Of a stretch of 64,000 bases of DNA, positions 7,862 to 16,152 are shown piece by piece. A program made the translations under genes and the position numbers. The DNA lies in NCBI RefSeq assembly GCF_003259905.1, contig NZ_QLMG01000007.1:1-64000 (forward strand). Direction: 5' to 3'. The notes below the pieces were generated by a model that worked only from the letters and a program-made list of their open reading frames with translations, did no database searches and was not told the origin of the DNA. The stretch comes from Salipiger aestuarii (GTDB taxonomy: Bacteria > Pseudomonadota > Alphaproteobacteria > Rhodobacterales > Rhodobacteraceae). Each line of letters begins with the position of its first letter. The stretch's first letter is position 1.

Positions 7862-8646
7862 TCGATGCCTTCCAGTTGCAGCACGGATTCGATGCGGCTG
7901 ACATCGACCGGATTGTTGAGCTCCCAAAACACCCGGCCCTGCGCCTTGACCTCGACGCAGGCGACCGGGACGCCGTGTTCGAGAAAGCGCAGCTGTTCCA
8001 GGCCCTCGACCTTTTCAAGCGTGCCCTCGGGCCAGCCCGCGTAGCTGCGCAGCGCCTCGGGGCGGTAGCCGTAGACGCCCACATGATGCCAGACCTCGGG
8101 CGGCGCCGTGCGGTCGCTGACGTAGGGCAGCACTTCTTTCGAGAAATACAGCGCTGTGCCGTCGGTGCGCATCACCGCCGTGGTGCCCCCGACCCGGCCC
8201 ATCTTGCGGTCGGTGAGAAAGTTCAGAAGCATGTCGCGTTCGGTGCGCAGAACGGGGGTCGCCACCTGCACGGCAGGGTCCTGCATCCGGTCGATCAGCG
8301 CCTCGACGAACCAGGGCGGCGTCAGGGGGGCATCGCCTTGCAGGTTTATGACGATGTCGGGATCGGTGCCGAGCTGCGTCAGGGCCTCGGCGCAGCGTTC
8401 GGTGCCGTTGCGCGCATCGCTCGACGTCATCAGCACGTCCGCGCCAAAGCCGCGCGCCGCATCCGCGATGCGCGCATCGTCGGTCAGCACATACACTGCG
8501 TCGACGCCCTGGGCCTGACGTGCTGCGTCCCAGCTGCGCTGGATCAGCGTCTTGCGCACGCCGCTGGTTCCGGCCAGTTCGATCAGCGGCTTGCCCGGAA
8601 ACCGGGTCGAGGCAAAGCGGGCGGGGATGAAGATGACCGTTTTCAT
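7858..8646 (-). CDS. kdsB: CMP-Kdo synthetase (3-deoxy-manno-octulosonate cytidylyltransferase)
   Basis: A 262-residue nucleotidyltransferase that activates Kdo with CTP. The N-terminus FIPARFASTRFPGKPL is the signature nucleotide-binding loop. TSSDARNGTERCAEA, VINLQGDAP and the KVEGLEQLRFLEHG tail are characteristic of KdsB. It starts four bases inside the end of kdsD and ends overlapping kdsA, so the three genes form a tightly coupled operon. Length is typical for the family. Confidence 0.96.
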   Translation of the reverse strand: MKTVIFIPARFASTRFPGKPLIELAGTSGVRKTLIQRSWDAARQAQGVDAVYVLTDDARIADAARGFGADVLMTSSDARNGTERCAEALTQLGTDPDIVINLQGDAPLTPPWFVEALIDRMQDPAVQVATPVLRTERDMLLNFLTDRKMGRVGGTTAVMRTDGTALYFSKEVLPYVSDRTAPPEVWHHVGVYGYRPEALRSYAGWPEGTLEKVEGLEQLRFLEHGVPVACVEVKAQGRVFWELNNPVDVSRIESVLQLEGIE

Positions 8647-9596
8647 GCCACACCTGCCCGCAGCGCGTCGTGGATATGCACCAGTCCGACCAGCGTGCCA
8701 TCGGCGTCGACCGCGAACAGGGACGAGATCTTGCCTGCGTTCATCACCCCCAGCGCCTCGGTCAGCAGCGCGTCGGGCGCGATGCTGCGGGGGTTTCGGG
8801 TGGCGACTTGTCCGGCGTTGCGCTCCATGAGTCCCTCCAGGTTGCGGCGCAGATCCCCGTCAGTGATCACGCCTGTCAGCTTTCCGTCCTCGACCAGCGC
8901 CGCGACACCAAAGCCCTTCTGCGACATCACCACCAGCGTCTCGCCCATGTCGGTGTCGGGCGTGACCATGGGCAGTTCGGCGCCGCGATGCATCACCGCC
9001 GACACCCGCAGCAATTGCGCGCCAAGCGAACCGCCGGGGTGGAAGGCCAGGAAATTCTCGCGGTCGAAGCCGCGCGCGCGCATCAGCGATACCGCCAGCG
9101 CATCCCCCAGTGCCATGGCCATGGTGGTCGATGTGGTGGGGGCCATGCCGATGGCGCAGGCCTCGGGGGCGTCGGGCATAAGCAGCAGATGGTCGGCTTG
9201 CCGTGCCAGCGTGCTGTCGGCGCGGCGCGTCATGGCGATCATGGGGATGGAAAAGCGCGCGCAATGGGCGATCATGTCGGCAAGTTCGCGGGTTTCGCCC
9301 GAGTTGGAAATCAGGATCACCGCGTCGTCTGGGGTAATCATCCCCAGATCGCCGTGGCTGGCCTCGCCTGGGTGCACGGTCAGGGCCGGGGCGCCGGTCG
9401 AGGCCAGCGTTGCCGCGATCTTGCCCGCCACATGGCCCGATTTTCCCATGCCCGACACGATGATGCGCCCGTTGATGTGCAGCAACAGCGTGATGACGTC
9501 ATCGTAGGCGGCGGGCAGTTCGTCGGCCAACCGCGACAGGGCCGCAGCCTCGGTGGTCAGGACCTCGCGGGCGATCTGGGAAGAAGTCTGGACCAT
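8643..9596 (-). CDS. kdsD: Arabinose-5-phosphate isomerase with tandem CBS domains
   Basis: A 317-residue KdsD/KpsF-type enzyme converting ribulose 5-phosphate to arabinose 5-phosphate. The SIS domain (about residues 35-180) contains SGMGKSGHVAGKIAATLAST, the HPGEASHGDLG motif and ISNSGET. Two CBS domains follow (about 200-315). The ATG at 9596 (MVQTSSQIAR) is preferred to the one six codons upstream. It is first in the operon and supplies KdsA's substrate. It could serve lipopolysaccharide or a Kdo-containing capsule; nothing here separates the two. Confidence 0.93.
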   Translation of the reverse strand: MVQTSSQIAREVLTTEAAALSRLADELPAAYDDVITLLLHINGRIIVSGMGKSGHVAGKIAATLASTGAPALTVHPGEASHGDLGMITPDDAVILISNSGETRELADMIAHCARFSIPMIAMTRRADSTLARQADHLLLMPDAPEACAIGMAPTTSTTMAMALGDALAVSLMRARGFDRENFLAFHPGGSLGAQLLRVSAVMHRGAELPMVTPDTDMGETLVVMSQKGFGVAALVEDGKLTGVITDGDLRRNLEGLMERNAGQVATRNPRSIAPDALLTEALGVMNAGKISSLFAVDADGTLVGLVHIHDALRAGVA

Positions 9597-9725
9597 GCGC
9601 TTTCTCGTAAACACTGTGTGCGCCTGTTAACGCGGGGGGGCGGCGCTGTCCAATGCGGTCTTTGCCGACCCGTTCAAAACCTGCCCGTCAACCCCGGCGG
9701 GAGTGGCATGGGCGTGGGCATGGCA

Positions 9726-9745
9726 GGGCGGCGTTTCTGCCGCCC
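9726..9745 (-). terminator. GC-rich hairpin between SH3-like gene and kdsD
   Basis: GGGCGGC and GCCGCCC form a 7-base-pair perfect stem with a six-base loop. It lies about 80 bases past the stop of the SH3-like gene in its direction of transcription. A short pyrimidine tract follows on one side only. It may be a terminator that separates that gene from kdsDBA, but the evidence is the hairpin alone. Confidence 0.35.
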
Positions 9746-9826
9746 CGGCCCCCATCAGGGCGCCTGAACCAGACCCGAGGCAGGCAGACCCGCGGCAGGC
9801 AGCCGTCCGTTGGTCGGCAGAGACGG

Positions 9827-10324
9827 TCAGTCGCGGGTCTCGTCCGGGGCCACGCCCCAAATGGCAGTCTTGGGCGCCCAGCCGCTGTATCCGCCAGCGG
9901 ACAGTTCGCACCACGACACGGTGCAGTCGCCCAGTTCGGCCACTACCCCAAGGGCAAGCTTGGCGGTGACGGGGGTGTCTTCGGACGCGCGGCTGTGCAG
10001 GTCGAGCATATCCTTTTCCACCAGCACCGTGCGCACGCCGGACAACAGCGAATAATGCACCCAGCCGCCGGCGCCGTCGGCGTCGCGCACCCGGCGCCAG
10101 TGGCCATGTTCGGCGGTGATTTCCAGCGGCATGTCGCGGCGCAGAAACACCCAGTCGATGCGGTGGGTCAGCGAGGGCCCGCGTCGCACGTTGGCCTCGG
10201 ATGTCTTCAGCGACACGAACCTTGGCACGGGCAGGGACGTGACCGGCCCGCGTTCCTCGGCGCCGGTTGCGGCGCCCGAGACCAGCGTCGCGACCAGCGA
10301 CAGTGCCACGGCGAATTGTCTCAT
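9827..10324 (-). CDS. Periplasmic SH3-like domain protein
   Basis: A 165-residue protein with a clear signal peptide (MRQFAVALSLVATLVSGAAT, cleavage near AATGA). The mature part is two bacterial SH3-like repeats. The first has the classic VPRFVSLKTSEANVRRGPS (ANVRxGPS) and a later VHYSLLSGVRTV, and the second runs from VEKDMLDLHSRAS to GGYSGWAPKTAIWGV. Such proteins probably bind cell-wall components, but no enzymatic role is known. It is divergent from the dehydrogenase gene starting at 10430, with about 105 bases for both promoters. Confidence 0.85.
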   Translation of the reverse strand: MRQFAVALSLVATLVSGAATGAEERGPVTSLPVPRFVSLKTSEANVRRGPSLTHRIDWVFLRRDMPLEITAEHGHWRRVRDADGAGGWVHYSLLSGVRTVLVEKDMLDLHSRASEDTPVTAKLALGVVAELGDCTVSWCELSAGGYSGWAPKTAIWGVAPDETRD

Positions 10325-10429
10325 TTCCCTGTCCTGCCCGTTTTTTTGCAGGCGGGGTTCTTGTGCCCCGCAGCATCAGAGGGCAGTGTGCCAGCAAGCC
10401 AGCGCCAAGGAAAGGGACGGGACCGCGTC

Positions 10430-11416
10430 ATGCCGATGAAACGCCTGAGTGTTGTTGTCACGCGACGCTTGCCGGAAGCGGTCGAAACCCGCCTGACAGA
10501 GCTGTTCGACGCGACCCTGCGCGACGATGACACCCCGATGACCCGTGCCGAGATCGCCGCCGCCATGGCAGGCGCAGACGTGCTTGTGCCCACGATCACC
10601 GATAACATCGACGCCGCGCTGATCGGGCAGGCGGGCGACACCCTCAAGCTGATCGCGAACTACGGCGCGGGGGTCGACCATATCGACGTCGAGACCGCCC
10701 GGCGGCGCGGCATTCTTGTGTCGAACACTCCCGACGTGATGACCGACGATACCGCCGATATGGTCATGGGGCTGATGCTGGCGGTGATGCGCCGGATGCA
10801 GGAAGGGCTTGTCACCATGCAGGCCGGTGACTGGGGCGGCTGGGCGCCGACCGCGTTTGTGGGCACCCGGCTGGGCGGCAAGCGGCTGGGCATTCTGGGG
10901 ATGGGGCGGATCGGGCAGGCGGTGGCCAGACGCGCCAACGCCTTTGGCATGCAGATCCATTACCACAACCGCCGCCGCCTGCGTGCCGAAACCGAAGAGG
11001 CGCTGGAGGCGACCTGGTGGGAAAGCCTGGACCAGATGGTGGCGCGGATGGATGTGATTTCGGTCAATTGTCCGCACACGCCATCGACCTTTCATCTGCT
11101 CAACGCACGGCGGCTGAAGCTGATGAAGCCCTCGGCCGTCATCGTCAATACCTCGCGCGGCGAGGTCATCGACGAAAGCGCGCTGACGCGGATGCTGAAG
11201 GCGGACGAACTGGCGGGCGCGGGGCTGGATGTTTACCAGCACGGCATCCGGGGCAACCCGGAGCTTGTGAACATGCGCAATGTCGCGATGACGCCGCACA
11301 TGGGGTCGGCCACGATCGAAGGCCGGATCGAGATGGGCGAAAAGGTGCTTTTGAACATCAAGACCTTTGCCGACGGGCATCGTCCGCCCGATCAGGTTCT
11401 GCCCGGCGTGTTCTGA
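10430..11416 (+). CDS. D-2-hydroxyacid dehydrogenase (D-glycerate/hydroxypyruvate/glyoxylate reductase type)
   Basis: A 328-residue NAD(P)H-dependent cytosolic enzyme. The Rossmann motif is LGILGMGRIGQAVARRANAFG. The catalytic arginine and glutamate lie in LIANYGAGVDHID to VNTSRGEVIDESAL and ELAGAGLDVYQ, and the catalytic histidine in AMTPHMGSAT. The ATG at 10430 follows AAGGAAAGGGA at good spacing. The likely role is reduction of glyoxylate or hydroxypyruvate in C2/serine metabolism; the exact substrate cannot be read from sequence. Transcribed alone. Confidence 0.88.
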   Translation: MPMKRLSVVVTRRLPEAVETRLTELFDATLRDDDTPMTRAEIAAAMAGADVLVPTITDNIDAALIGQAGDTLKLIANYGAGVDHIDVETARRRGILVSNTPDVMTDDTADMVMGLMLAVMRRMQEGLVTMQAGDWGGWAPTAFVGTRLGGKRLGILGMGRIGQAVARRANAFGMQIHYHNRRRLRAETEEALEATWWESLDQMVARMDVISVNCPHTPSTFHLLNARRLKLMKPSAVIVNTSRGEVIDESALTRMLKADELAGAGLDVYQHGIRGNPELVNMRNVAMTPHMGSATIEGRIEMGEKVLLNIKTFADGHRPPDQVLPGVF

Positions 11417-11540
11417 GGCCTCGCCAGATTCGATGAAAATCCGGGGGAAAGGTCGCGGTTGCGCCCGGTTTGGGCACGACTTGCGACACCGCGACACCCG
11501 ACTTTGACAGCGCAACGTCGATCAGACCGGAGTCGCTGTC

Positions 11541-12392
11541 ATGATGTCTCATCTTTCCACCGCCCCCCGTGGGGATGCGTTTCTCGACGATCAGTATGCC
11601 TGGTCCCCCGGCTATGACTCGCCCCCCCCCGAGGTGTCCGGGGCGCCCGTCGGGTCGTTCTGGGCCGAAGCGACAGCGCAGCAGGCGGCGGTGTTCTGGC
11701 AGGCCGAAGCGGCCTGGGCCGAAATCCTGGATGAGCGCGAATCCTTTGGTTGGTCTGCCCTGCACGACGAACGGCTGACCGAGACCCAGGCCTTTGCCGC
11801 CCACGAAGAGCTGCTGTTCAACGGTCTTCCGGCGGGCGGCTTTTCGGTGCTGCAATGGGAAGGCGTCGGAACCATGCGCAACATCGGCAACCTCGCCGCC
11901 GATCTGGGCCGCATCCTGACGCTGGAAATCGTGCAGACCGCGGGCCAGCCTTATCTGCTTGGGGTCAGCCGCGACAAGGACATGCTGGTCGCCTGGCGTG
12001 TTCTGGAAGACGGCGATCTGGTCGAAACCTCTCGGGTCGATTTTGGCGCCGTTCTGGGCATCCGCTCCCCGAAGGAAATGACCGTGCGCGTGCTGGGCGA
12101 TGTGCCGTATATGCTGCTGGTGGGCGAAAACGATCATGCCCCCGGCGTTCTGGCCATGACCGAAACCGGAGAGCTGCACCTTGCCGAAACGCTGCTGGAA
12201 CTTGGCGTCTTGCCCTGCGGGGCGCTGCGCGTGCCGCGGGTGGCCCTGACCAAGGCTGCCGTCCCGGTCGCATTCGGGATCGAGCTGATGCTGGCGCCCG
12301 TTGTGCCGCCGGTCTGGCTGGTGCCCGGCGGCGGGATCGCGCTGCAACTGGCGGGGGATCTGGTGCCCGGCTACGCGGTGCTGTCCGCCTGA
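11541..12392 (+). CDS. Conserved-looking hypothetical protein
   Basis: A 283-residue acidic protein with no signal peptide, membrane segment or family I recognise. It begins MMSHLSTAPRGDAF, is rich in Trp, Glu and Leu, and has two regions that look like short beta repeats (QPYLLGVSRDKDMLVAWRV and VPYMLLVGENDHAPGVLAMT). These are reminiscent of the beta-propeller-like segments found in Hint- or RTX-associated proteins. It is convergent with the following glycosyltransferase gene and overlaps its end by about 22 bases. It sits at the border of the glycan locus, but no functional link is visible. Confidence 0.65.
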   Translation: MMSHLSTAPRGDAFLDDQYAWSPGYDSPPPEVSGAPVGSFWAEATAQQAAVFWQAEAAWAEILDERESFGWSALHDERLTETQAFAAHEELLFNGLPAGGFSVLQWEGVGTMRNIGNLAADLGRILTLEIVQTAGQPYLLGVSRDKDMLVAWRVLEDGDLVETSRVDFGAVLGIRSPKEMTVRVLGDVPYMLLVGENDHAPGVLAMTETGELHLAETLLELGVLPCGALRVPRVALTKAAVPVAFGIELMLAPVVPPVWLVPGGGIALQLAGDLVPGYAVLSA

Positions 12393-13597
12393 TCCCGCCC
12401 TGACAGGATCCCGTTCACAAGCGTTTCCGCGCCGAGGCTGGCGCGGAATTTTTCTTCGACATGTGCCCGGCCCGCCGCAGACAGGCGCGCAGCGCTTTCG
12501 GGGTTCTGTGCCAGTTCCTTGATCGCGCGCGCCAGCGAGGTGGGGTCCTTGGGGGGGACAAGCTTGCCGTTCCGGCCGTCGTCGATCAGTTCGCGCACGC
12601 CGCCCGCATCGGTGCCGATGGTCGGCACCCCGCAGGACATTGCCTCCATATAGGCCACGCCCAGCGGTTCGTGCCAGGACGCCAGCGCAAACACATGCGA
12701 TTCCAGCAGCTTGGCCTTGACCGCCTCGGCGTCGATCGCGCCCAGCAGCTTGACGTGATCCTGCAAGCGCAGCTTGCGCAGGTGCGCTTCCAGTTCCTTG
12801 CGGAAACCATCGCCGCCGGCGTCATCCTCGCCCGCGATCTCCAGCCGCACATCGACGCCTTGATCCAGCAGTTGGCGCACCGCCGACATCAGATCCTGGT
12901 GCCCCTTGACCACATTCAGCCGGCCGCAGGAAAACAGCTGCACCGGGCGGCCCTTTTCCGGGGCGCGATAGGGCGTGGTGCGTTTCAGAATGTCGGTGTC
13001 CACCCCCATCGGGCGCACATAGACGCGCGCGGGCAGGGCGCCGGGCAGGGCGTCGCGCATTTCCTGCAGCAGCTTGTGGGTGATGATCGTGGCAAACGCC
13101 GCGCCCGACCATTTGAACCGCTGCCCCGGTCCGTAATCCGACAGCGGCCCGTGCAGGGTCAGCGAATAGGGCGGGCCGCCAAGTTTGCGGCACAGCGCGG
13201 CGATCAGCGCGGCGCGCCCGCAGGAATGCACATGGATGTGGTCAAGCTGCCGTTTCGCCGCCAGGGTTTTCAGCGCCTGGGCCGCGGACAGCGTTATCGC
13301 GACGTCCTTGCCGAAGCCGGGGCCCTCGCGGGCGATCCAGCCGAGTATGCCCCTGGGCAGCAGCGCCGCCATGGCCTGCGCCGCCAGAACAGGGCGCATC
13401 TGCCCTAGGTAAACGGTCCGCGCGATGGCCGCTTGCGACCAGTCGTGCGAGATCAGCCCCAAAGGAGGCATACGCGTCGACAGCAGCTGGACCGTATGGC
13501 CCATCCGTTCCAGCGCACGCAGCTCACGCCAGTAAAAGATATGCGTCTGCCCCGGAAACTGGGGCACGAGATATCCGATTCGCAATCGCTGCGACAC
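12371..13597 (-). CDS. GT4-family glycosyltransferase
   Basis: A 408-residue GT-B-fold retaining glycosyltransferase, presumably cytosolic and membrane-peripheral. The donor-binding half has the family signature: FSCGRLNVVKGHQDL, the AGEDDAGGDGFRKELE region, and SWHEPLGVAYMEAMSCGVPTIG with the E-x7-E type motif (here EPLGVAYMEAM). The N-terminal half (RIGYLVPQFPGQTHIFYWRE) is the usual acceptor domain. It is the first gene of the surface-glycan locus and diverges from the GT2 gene at 13747. Sugar donor and acceptor are unknown. Confidence 0.9.
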   Translation of the reverse strand: MSQRLRIGYLVPQFPGQTHIFYWRELRALERMGHTVQLLSTRMPPLGLISHDWSQAAIARTVYLGQMRPVLAAQAMAALLPRGILGWIAREGPGFGKDVAITLSAAQALKTLAAKRQLDHIHVHSCGRAALIAALCRKLGGPPYSLTLHGPLSDYGPGQRFKWSGAAFATIITHKLLQEMRDALPGALPARVYVRPMGVDTDILKRTTPYRAPEKGRPVQLFSCGRLNVVKGHQDLMSAVRQLLDQGVDVRLEIAGEDDAGGDGFRKELEAHLRKLRLQDHVKLLGAIDAEAVKAKLLESHVFALASWHEPLGVAYMEAMSCGVPTIGTDAGGVRELIDDGRNGKLVPPKDPTSLARAIKELAQNPESAARLSAAGRAHVEEKFRASLGAETLVNGILSGRDQADSTA

Positions 13598-13746
13598 CGA
13601 TCCCCCCGCTTACAGGCTGTTTCCCCGCGTGGAACCGCGGGTGTTTGTCCCAGCTTCCCCGGTTCTTCTTTATTTGGCCACAGTTTGGTGGCACCTGTGC
13701 GCCTGAAGGGCGATGAAATCGCGCGACTGTGGCGGGTTTAATACGC

Positions 13747-14601
13747 ATGACGACTGATCCCGGAGAGAATCCCGGAACGCCAGCGGTTTCGGTGGTGCTT
13801 CCTGCCAGCAATGAGGCGGCGCTGATCGGTCGTTGCCTGCGGGCGCTGCGCGGATCGCGGTTCGATCAGACAGTGCAGGTCGTGGTCATCGCCAATGGTT
13901 GTCACGACGAGACCGCCGCGCGCGCGCGCGCCGAGGCACCGGGCTTTGCGGCGCGGGGCTGGTGCTTGCAGGTGATCGACCGCGCCCAGGGAGGCAAGCT
14001 TGGCGCGCTTGGGGTCGGGGATGCGGCGGCGCGGGCGGGCATACGCATTTACCTTGACGCGGACGTGACCGTCAGCCCCGACCTGATCGCACAGCTGTAC
14101 GGGGCGCTGGACCGGCCCGGCGCGCGCTATGCCAGCGGGCGGGTCCGCATCACCGGGGTCGGTGCGATGTCACGCGCCTACGCGCGGTTCTGGGCGCAGG
14201 TGCCGTTCATGCGTCAGGGCGTTCCCGGCTGCGGAGTCTTTGCCGTCAACGCCGCGGGGCGCGCACGCTGGGGCGACTGGCCCGCCATCATTTCCGACGA
14301 CACCTTCGCGCGGCTGTGCTTTGCCCCCGCCGAACGCCTCGGCGTTTGCGCGCCCTACGACTGGCCAATCGCCACGGGATTGCGCAATCTGGTCAGGGTG
14401 CGACGCCGCCAGGACGCGGGCGTCGCCGAAATCGAACAGAGGTATCCCGACCTGCTGTGCAACGACGACAAGCCGGGGTTTCCGGCATCCGAAAAGCTGC
14501 GGCTGGCGTTGCGCGACCCGCTTGGCTTTGCCGTCTACAGCGGCGTGGCGCTGGCTGTCCGGCTGCGTCCGGCCGGCGCGGGCTGGAGCCGGGGGCGATG
14601 A
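13747..14601 (+). CDS. GT2-family glycosyltransferase
   Basis: About 285 residues. The GT-A core starts PAVSVVLPASNEAALIGRCL and carries the DxD metal motif in IRIYLDADVTVSPDL. ISDDTFARL probably holds the catalytic acid. The ATG at 13747 (MTTDPGENPG) is chosen; a GTG at 13729 would add six residues and cannot be excluded, as neither has a strong ribosome binding site. The stop codon overlaps the start of the flippase gene (ATGA), so the two are coupled. Inverting transfer of a sugar onto a lipid-linked intermediate is likely; the sugar is unknown. Confidence 0.88.
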   Translation: MTTDPGENPGTPAVSVVLPASNEAALIGRCLRALRGSRFDQTVQVVVIANGCHDETAARARAEAPGFAARGWCLQVIDRAQGGKLGALGVGDAAARAGIRIYLDADVTVSPDLIAQLYGALDRPGARYASGRVRITGVGAMSRAYARFWAQVPFMRQGVPGCGVFAVNAAGRARWGDWPAIISDDTFARLCFAPAERLGVCAPYDWPIATGLRNLVRVRRRQDAGVAEIEQRYPDLLCNDDKPGFPASEKLRLALRDPLGFAVYSGVALAVRLRPAGAGWSRGR

Positions 14602-15968
14602 TCGCGGTGATGCGCCAGCGGTTTCGTGGCACGTCGCTTGCGGCGCGGGCGGTGCGGTCTTCGCTGCTGACGGTGGGCGGCTTTGGCTTCAATCAGGCGC
14701 TGCGGCTGGCGTCCAACCTTGTGCTGACGCGGCTGCTGTTCCCCGAGGCCTTTGGCCTGATGGCGCTGGTGTCGGTGTTCATGATGGGGCTGCAACAGTT
14801 TTCCGACGTGGGCACCACAACGGCGATCCTGCAAAGCCGGCGCGGCGACGATCCCGATTTCCTGAACACCGCCTGGACCGTACAGGTGTTGCGCGGGGCA
14901 GGGCTGGCGCTGGCGGGCGCGGCGCTGGCCTGGCCGATGGCGCGTTTCTACGACGAAGCGCAGCTGCTGCATATGTTGCCGGTGGCGGCGCTGTCCTTGT
15001 TTATCGTGGGGTTTCGCCCCACCCGGATGGACACTGCCAACCGGCATCTGCTGCTTGGGCGGGTGACGTTGCTGGACATGGTCACGCAGGTGTCGGGGCT
15101 GGCGGTGGCGATTTTTCTGGCCTGGGCGACCGGGTCGGTCTGGGCGCTGGTGATCTCGGGGCTGGTGTCCTGCGCGGTCGAGGTGGTGATCAACTGGGTC
15201 TTTCTGCCGGGGCCGTCCAACCGCTTTCGCTGGGAACGCGCGGCGACGCGCGAGCTGGTGACCTTTGGCAAATGGATTTTCCTGTCCACCGTCTGCGGGT
15301 TCTTCTTCAGTCAAAGCGACAAGCTGCTGATGGGCAAGTACCTGACGCTGGACCTGCTGGGGATCTACAACATCGGCTATTTCCTGGCGGCCTTTCCGAT
15401 GCTGCTGGGGGGGATGGTGACGCGCCGCATCCTGATCCCGATCTACCGCGAGACCCCGCCGCGCCGGAGCCGCCACAATTTCCTGCGTCTGCGCCGGATG
15501 CGGTTCATCGTGACGGCGGCGCTGATGACGCTGGTGGGGGTGTTCGCCTGCGTCGGAGACTGGCTGGTCGATCTGATGTACGACGAACGCTACCTGGCGG
15601 CGGGGGCGGTGACGGTGGTCATCGCCTGCATGCAGATGCCGCAGATCATCGTGCAGACCTACGATCAGGCGGCGCTGGCGGCGGGCGACAGCCGGACGTT
15701 CTTTGTGTTGGCCTTTGCGCGGGCGGTTCTGATGATCGGCTGCGTCCTGATCGGGCTGGAACTGGGCGGCCTACTGGGGGCGCTGCTGGGCATCGGGGCG
15801 GCCTATGTGCTGGCCTATCCGGTCGTGGTGTGGCTGGCGCGCCGGATGGGGGCGTGGGACCCGTTGCACGACGCGGTCTTCGCGCTGGCCGCGACCGGGC
15901 TGACCGGGTTGGCCGCCTGGCTGAACTGGCCGGTGATCGTGGCGATCGCAGGGCTTGGTGGGGGCTGA
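14598..15968 (+). CDS. Wzx-type polysaccharide flippase (MOP superfamily)
   Basis: A 456-residue integral membrane protein with about 12-14 predicted hydrophobic helices. The N-terminus (SSLLTVGGFGFNQALRLASNLVLTRLLFP, then FGLMALVSVFMMGLQQFSDVGTTTAILQS) is characteristic of RfbX/Wzx oligosaccharide flippases. The ATG at 14598 overlaps the preceding GT2 stop. It should move undecaprenyl-linked repeat units, or conceivably the glycosylated product of the PKS/NRPS genes just downstream, across the inner membrane. It is followed by a 184-base gap with an inverted repeat before the PKS gene. Confidence 0.88.
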   Translation: MIAVMRQRFRGTSLAARAVRSSLLTVGGFGFNQALRLASNLVLTRLLFPEAFGLMALVSVFMMGLQQFSDVGTTTAILQSRRGDDPDFLNTAWTVQVLRGAGLALAGAALAWPMARFYDEAQLLHMLPVAALSLFIVGFRPTRMDTANRHLLLGRVTLLDMVTQVSGLAVAIFLAWATGSVWALVISGLVSCAVEVVINWVFLPGPSNRFRWERAATRELVTFGKWIFLSTVCGFFFSQSDKLLMGKYLTLDLLGIYNIGYFLAAFPMLLGGMVTRRILIPIYRETPPRRSRHNFLRLRRMRFIVTAALMTLVGVFACVGDWLVDLMYDERYLAAGAVTVVIACMQMPQIIVQTYDQAALAAGDSRTFFVLAFARAVLMIGCVLIGLELGGLLGALLGIGAAYVLAYPVVVWLARRMGAWDPLHDAVFALAATGLTGLAAWLNWPVIVAIAGLGGG

Positions 15969-16006
15969 GCCGCGTCGTTAAAAGGGAAACGATTCCATGG
16001 CTGCGC

Positions 16007-16035
16007 GGCATTGTGTTTCGTGCCATAACAATGCC
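16007..16035. promoter_or_regulatory. Dyad symmetry between flippase and PKS genes
   Basis: GGCATTGT (16007-16014) and ACAATGCC (16028-16035) are perfect inverted arms with a 13-base spacer. They lie 38 bases after the flippase stop and about 120 bases before the PKS start. The following stretch to about 16140 is unusually AT-rich (TATTAATATCTATTTAG) and could contain a promoter. The dyad may be an operator for that promoter or a weak terminator for the flippase transcript; the sequence alone does not decide. Confidence 0.4.
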
Positions 16036-16152
16036 CGTTAAAATGCCCTTGATTCATGGCGAAGACCGGCCGGATACCTAAAAACCGCCGCAATTCTCCC
16101 CCATTGCTGCGTTAGCAGAGTATTAATATCTATTTAGCGGGGTAATTTGGTC

